This document shows positions 62,470 through 64,000 of a DNA stretch of 64,000 bases, piece after piece. Source of the DNA: Streptomyces sp. NBC_00271 (GTDB taxonomy: Bacteria; Actinomycetota; Actinomycetes; Streptomycetales; Streptomycetaceae); the NCBI RefSeq assembly GCF_036178845.1, contig NZ_CP108070.1:496001-560000 (forward strand). Direction: 5' to 3'. Each line of letters starts with the position of its first letter. Position 1 is the first letter of the stretch. A model generated the notes under the pieces. The model was not told the DNA's origin and made no database searches. It saw only the letters and a program-made list of their open reading frames with translations. The translations under genes were made by a program, and so were the position numbers.

Positions 62470-63128
62470 CCACCAGCGACCGCAGTTCAAGGACAAGATC
62501 GTGAGACAGAATGCCGTGGCCCCTGAATGAGACAACCGAGAAAAGCGCAGTTCGCCACGGGGGGAACGGGACATTCCGAATGCGGGCCTACAGCGCCGAT
62601 CACCCCGGCCGGTCTCGTCCTTGCCGATGCCCGGCTGGGTGGAGGGGGCCGTAACCGCCTGCCGGACGGCTCGTTGCTCAAGTGAGCCTGGCGACGTGCC
62701 CGCCGTACGGCGCCAGGCTTCCCGTTATCCTCCGGCCAAGGGCGCCCTTACGATGATCGCCGTGACCACCCGCCGCACTCTTGGCGCCGGCCCCGAGGCT
62801 CCCGCGCAGAACATCCGCGCCGCCCAGGCCGACCTTCTCGACGCACTGCCCGGCGTCCATCTGCCAGACCTCGGCGAGTTGCGAGCCCGCGGAGTCCTCG
62901 GAGCCCACCCCACAGCACCACTGAGCCCCCGCCGAACCCTCGGCGCTGGCCGCACAAACGACGCGGTGCCGGATCCCTCCGCTCCGGGCGGGGTAGACGA
63001 CAGCAGACCGCCTCTCCCCGCCGTGTTCGAGCTGTCACCTTCGACCGTGCGTTCACCGACATCTTCTGGAACCCCTGATTTATGCCTGGGCAGTTCCTTT
63101 GGAGCCGTCACGCTCTGGCGGGGCCGGG
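62470..63128. other. Stretch with no confident gene
   Basis: A plus-strand frame from the ATG at 62753 begins protein-like (TRRTLGAGPEAPAQNIRAAQ) but soon becomes Arg/Pro/Ser-rich shadow. A minus frame over the same bases is no better. Treated as intergenic or decayed. Confidence 0.4.
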
Positions 63129-64000
63129 CTACTTGCTGCGCGAGCGCCGTCCGAAGACCGCTTGGCGCAGCGTCGGATACTGCTGGCGCAGGTCGGTGCG
63201 GCAGGAGGGGCAGTGCCGTCCGTCCTCAGGCGGGGCGAACTCGAGGTCGTAGCCGAGCGGGCCGGTGATCGGCCCTTTGCACCGCTGGCACGGCGCGGCC
63301 TCGAGGGCGGGCTCGGGTTCCGGTCAGGTTCCTGAGTCCAGCGTTCCCTCTCCACTGCCCACTCCTGTTGCCGTCGCTGCTCTGCTTCCTCACGCCGGCG
63401 GCGGCGTTGCTCGTCGCGGGCGTACCAGGCGTCATGGTCGTCGGGGTTGGCGAGGGCGTCGGGGAGGGTTTCCCACTGGCCGTGCCCGCACCGCCACCAC
63501 ACCGCAGTCCGGGGGCCGCTGGTCTGGAGGCGGTCGAGGGTGGTGAAGAGGAGGGGGATGTCGGCGTAGCCGTAGTAGCCGTCCCGTTCTTCGGCGCCGT
63601 ACCCGCCGCCGGCGCCGTGGTAGCTGCCGGACCAGACGAGCCGGGTGAGCTCCATGACGGTGTTCATGCGGTTCTTCAGGGCCTGCCGGCCGGTCCGGGT
63701 ACCGGGGTTGAAGACGACCACGACCGGCGGGTGTCCCTCCCGCCCGGTCGACGGGTACTGGGTGCGCCACACCGGACTCTCGCTGCCGAGCGTGTTCTTG
63801 GACTTCAGCCGGAAGTAGCGCAGGTACTTCTCGAACTTGGCCGCGAGGGTGTCGGCGGACTCGGTGCAGTTGTCGACCTCCACGAACAACACCGGCAACC
63901 CCGCCTCCGGCGCCTCGAGCACCGCGTCCGCGCGGACCCCGGCCCGGTTGCCCCTACTGGTGGTGAGGCTGAGGGGAACCTCGGTCGACCAGGAACCGAT
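63129..64000 (-). CDS. Replication-relaxation family protein (5' partial, one frameshift as read)
   Basis: The frame is open to the right edge, so the N-terminal HTH is outside. The visible part has LPVLFVEVDNCTESADTLAA, then FEKYLRYFRLK and VVVVFNPGTRTGRQALKNRM, the PDDEXK-like core seen in replication-relaxation proteins of actinomycete plasmids and integrative elements. Around 63330 one extra base moves homology into another frame: PEPEPALEAAPCQRCKGPI, then HCPSCRTDLRQQYPTLRQAV, to the stop at 63131-63129, with two CxxC pairs forming a zinc ribbon. As read, the zinc ribbon is lost. It may mark the edge of an integrated element. Confidence 0.78.

Noticed and set aside
62753..63268. Plus-strand ORF beginning IAVTTRRTLGAG
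   Set aside because: The first 50 codons look plausible but the rest is shadow of the replication-relaxation gene; no family signal.

Overview
The window is high-GC DNA with actinomycete codon usage. Its content (an ECF41-type sigma factor, a LAL-type LuxR regulator, DUF427 and DUF6417 relatives, a TDT transporter, a replication-relaxation protein, IS1182 and ISL3 elements) points to Streptomyces or a close relative. It reads as accessory, probably arm-like, chromosome: few housekeeping genes, many regulators and secreted enzymes, several mobile elements and many broken genes.

Layout. 0-3 kb: 3' part of a secreted GH16 glucanase with a ricin-type lectin domain, then a leaderless ABC-type binding protein. 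3-7 kb: a candidate RiPP locus made of a NarL-type regulator, an HExxH-type peptide-modifying enzyme with a PqqD-like tail (frameshifted as read), a 44-codon precursor gene with a strong hairpin behind it, and a divergent MFS exporter. 7.5-16.3 kb: a zone of damaged genes (VOC protein, lipoyl-less GcvH relative, MOSC-ferredoxin reductase fusion, tandem DUF427 protein, alpha/beta hydrolase, LAL regulator), each with an indel, internal deletion or stop. 16.6-27.7 kb: mostly intact genes (lipoprotein and membrane protein pair, LysR and two SDRs, a stand-alone 2-oxoglutarate dehydrogenase E1, DUF6884, a TDT transporter).

28-41.3 kb is a mobile and conflict island. It holds transposase remnants, a degenerate tRNA-Arg, a Trypco1 gene plus a 1404-residue trypsin-nSTAND-WD40 protein, a probable fragment of a CD-NTase (CBASS-type), a group II intron with its maturase, an ISL3 transposase, an IS200/IS605-like non-coding remnant in a ligase pseudogene, and a tRNA-Gln gene. 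41.6-44 kb carries a Q-rich protein and a subtilase-fold protein whose three catalytic residues are all replaced. 44-48 kb has small genes, a LexA-like DNA-binding mini-protein, a second intact ATP-dependent ligase and a Nudix gene joined to a carbamoyltransferase tail. 48-53 kb has a large secreted subtilase and a divergent regulator. 53.6-55.7 kb is a complete IS1182-type element upstream of a broken ribbon-helix-helix gene. 55.8-62.4 kb holds redox and stress genes (NmrA-like, pentapeptide repeat, epimerase, SigJ-like, aldo/keto reductase, hydrolase, AraC). The right edge is a partial, frameshifted replication-relaxation protein.

The strongest candidates for undescribed biology are the HExxH-only RiPP locus, the Trypco1/trypsin-nSTAND-WD40 pair, and the Q-rich plus dead-subtilase pair. 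All functional statements are family-level inference from reading the sequence; no searches were run.
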